The notes beneath the pieces were generated by a model. It worked only from the letters and a program-made list of their open reading frames with translations. It was not told the origin of the DNA and did not search any database. The position numbers and the translations under genes are program-made. A stretch of 6,443 bases of DNA from Chloroflexota bacterium (GTDB lineage: Bacteria > Chloroflexota > Anaerolineae > Anaerolineales > UBA4823): contig JAGDMX010000149.1 in assembly GCA_017860725.1 (NCBI GenBank), positions 1-6,443 on the forward strand, in the 5' to 3' direction. The first letter of the stretch is position 1, and every line of letters begins with the position of its first letter. Positions 6,215-6,443 of the stretch are shown here, piece after piece.

Positions 6215-6443
6215 ATGGCTCAAGCAGTTGCCCAACATAAACCAATCGAAGCTCACTGGTGGTACCGCACTCGCCAATCACTGCGGGCGTTTGCCCCACA
6301 CATCGTCTTGTTCGGGTATATGATGATCGCGCTCTTTCCTATCTATATGATCATCATGAACTCTTTTAAAGAACGCAATGCCATCTTCGGCGCGCCGTTT
6401 CAACTGCCGAATGCCGAGACGTTTAGCCTGATCGGTTACGAAA
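6215..6443 (+). CDS. sugar ABC transporter permease, MalG/UgpE type (5' part only)
   Basis: The frame is open from the ATG at 6215 to the right edge, giving 76 codons. After a cytoplasmic N-terminus of about 26 residues (with HWWYRTRQ at 14-21), a first transmembrane helix spans about 27-49 (IVLFGYMMIALFPIYMIIMNS). SFKERNAIF then leads to FQLPNAETFSLIGYE. The sequence 'P-I-Y-M-I-I-M-N-S-F-K' at the end of helix 1 is typical of MalG-type subunits, where it is usually followed by a 'P...T..NY' segment. The EAA loop and the other helices lie outside the window. It should form a heterodimeric channel with the upstream permease. Identification rests on the N-terminus and the operon context. Confidence 0.85.
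   Translation, partial: MAQAVAQHKPIEAHWWYRTRQSLRAFAPHIVLFGYMMIALFPIYMIIMNSFKERNAIFGAPFQLPNAETFSLIGYE

Overview
The window looks like the chromosome of a member of the Chloroflexota, most likely Anaerolineae-like. This is inferred from protein style, above all the lipoprotein leader followed by a Cys-Gly3 and Glu/Pro/Ala-rich linker on the sugar-binding protein, and from a large nSTAND-type NTPase beside a small partner gene. No rRNA or marker gene is present, so the assignment is tentative.

The window holds two divergent transcription units. The left unit (minus strand, 2626 down to the left edge) has two genes. A 125-residue protein is made first. It is followed by a large STAND-class NTPase (727 codons visible, C-terminus beyond the window) with an intact Walker A and B, one transmembrane helix, and an extracytoplasmic-looking TolB/FlgO-like region. 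The two proteins share a short, beta-prone N-terminal motif (11 of 21 positions identical by eye). The motif resembles the short homotypic or amyloid-type signalling motifs that link NLR-like NTPases to their partners. The small protein ends in a hydrophobic helix. Together they form a plausible, uncharacterised two-gene conflict or regulated-cell-death module, and this is the most interesting part of the window.

The right unit (plus strand, from 2822) is a carbohydrate uptake operon: a ROK-family sugar kinase, a family 1 solute-binding lipoprotein, a MalF/UgpA-type permease and the start of a MalG/UgpE-type permease. The imported sugar would be captured by the lipoprotein, moved by the two permeases (the ATPase is not seen here) and probably phosphorylated by the ROK kinase. 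The substrate cannot be told from the sequence. A perfect 13-bp hairpin lies between the binding-protein and first permease genes, where such operons often carry mRNA-stabilising or attenuating structures.

The 195-bp divergent intergenic region (2627-2821) contains a good sigma70-like promoter for each direction, with repeated GATAAT elements around the leftward one. No tRNA, rRNA, CRISPR array, insertion sequence or phage gene was seen.
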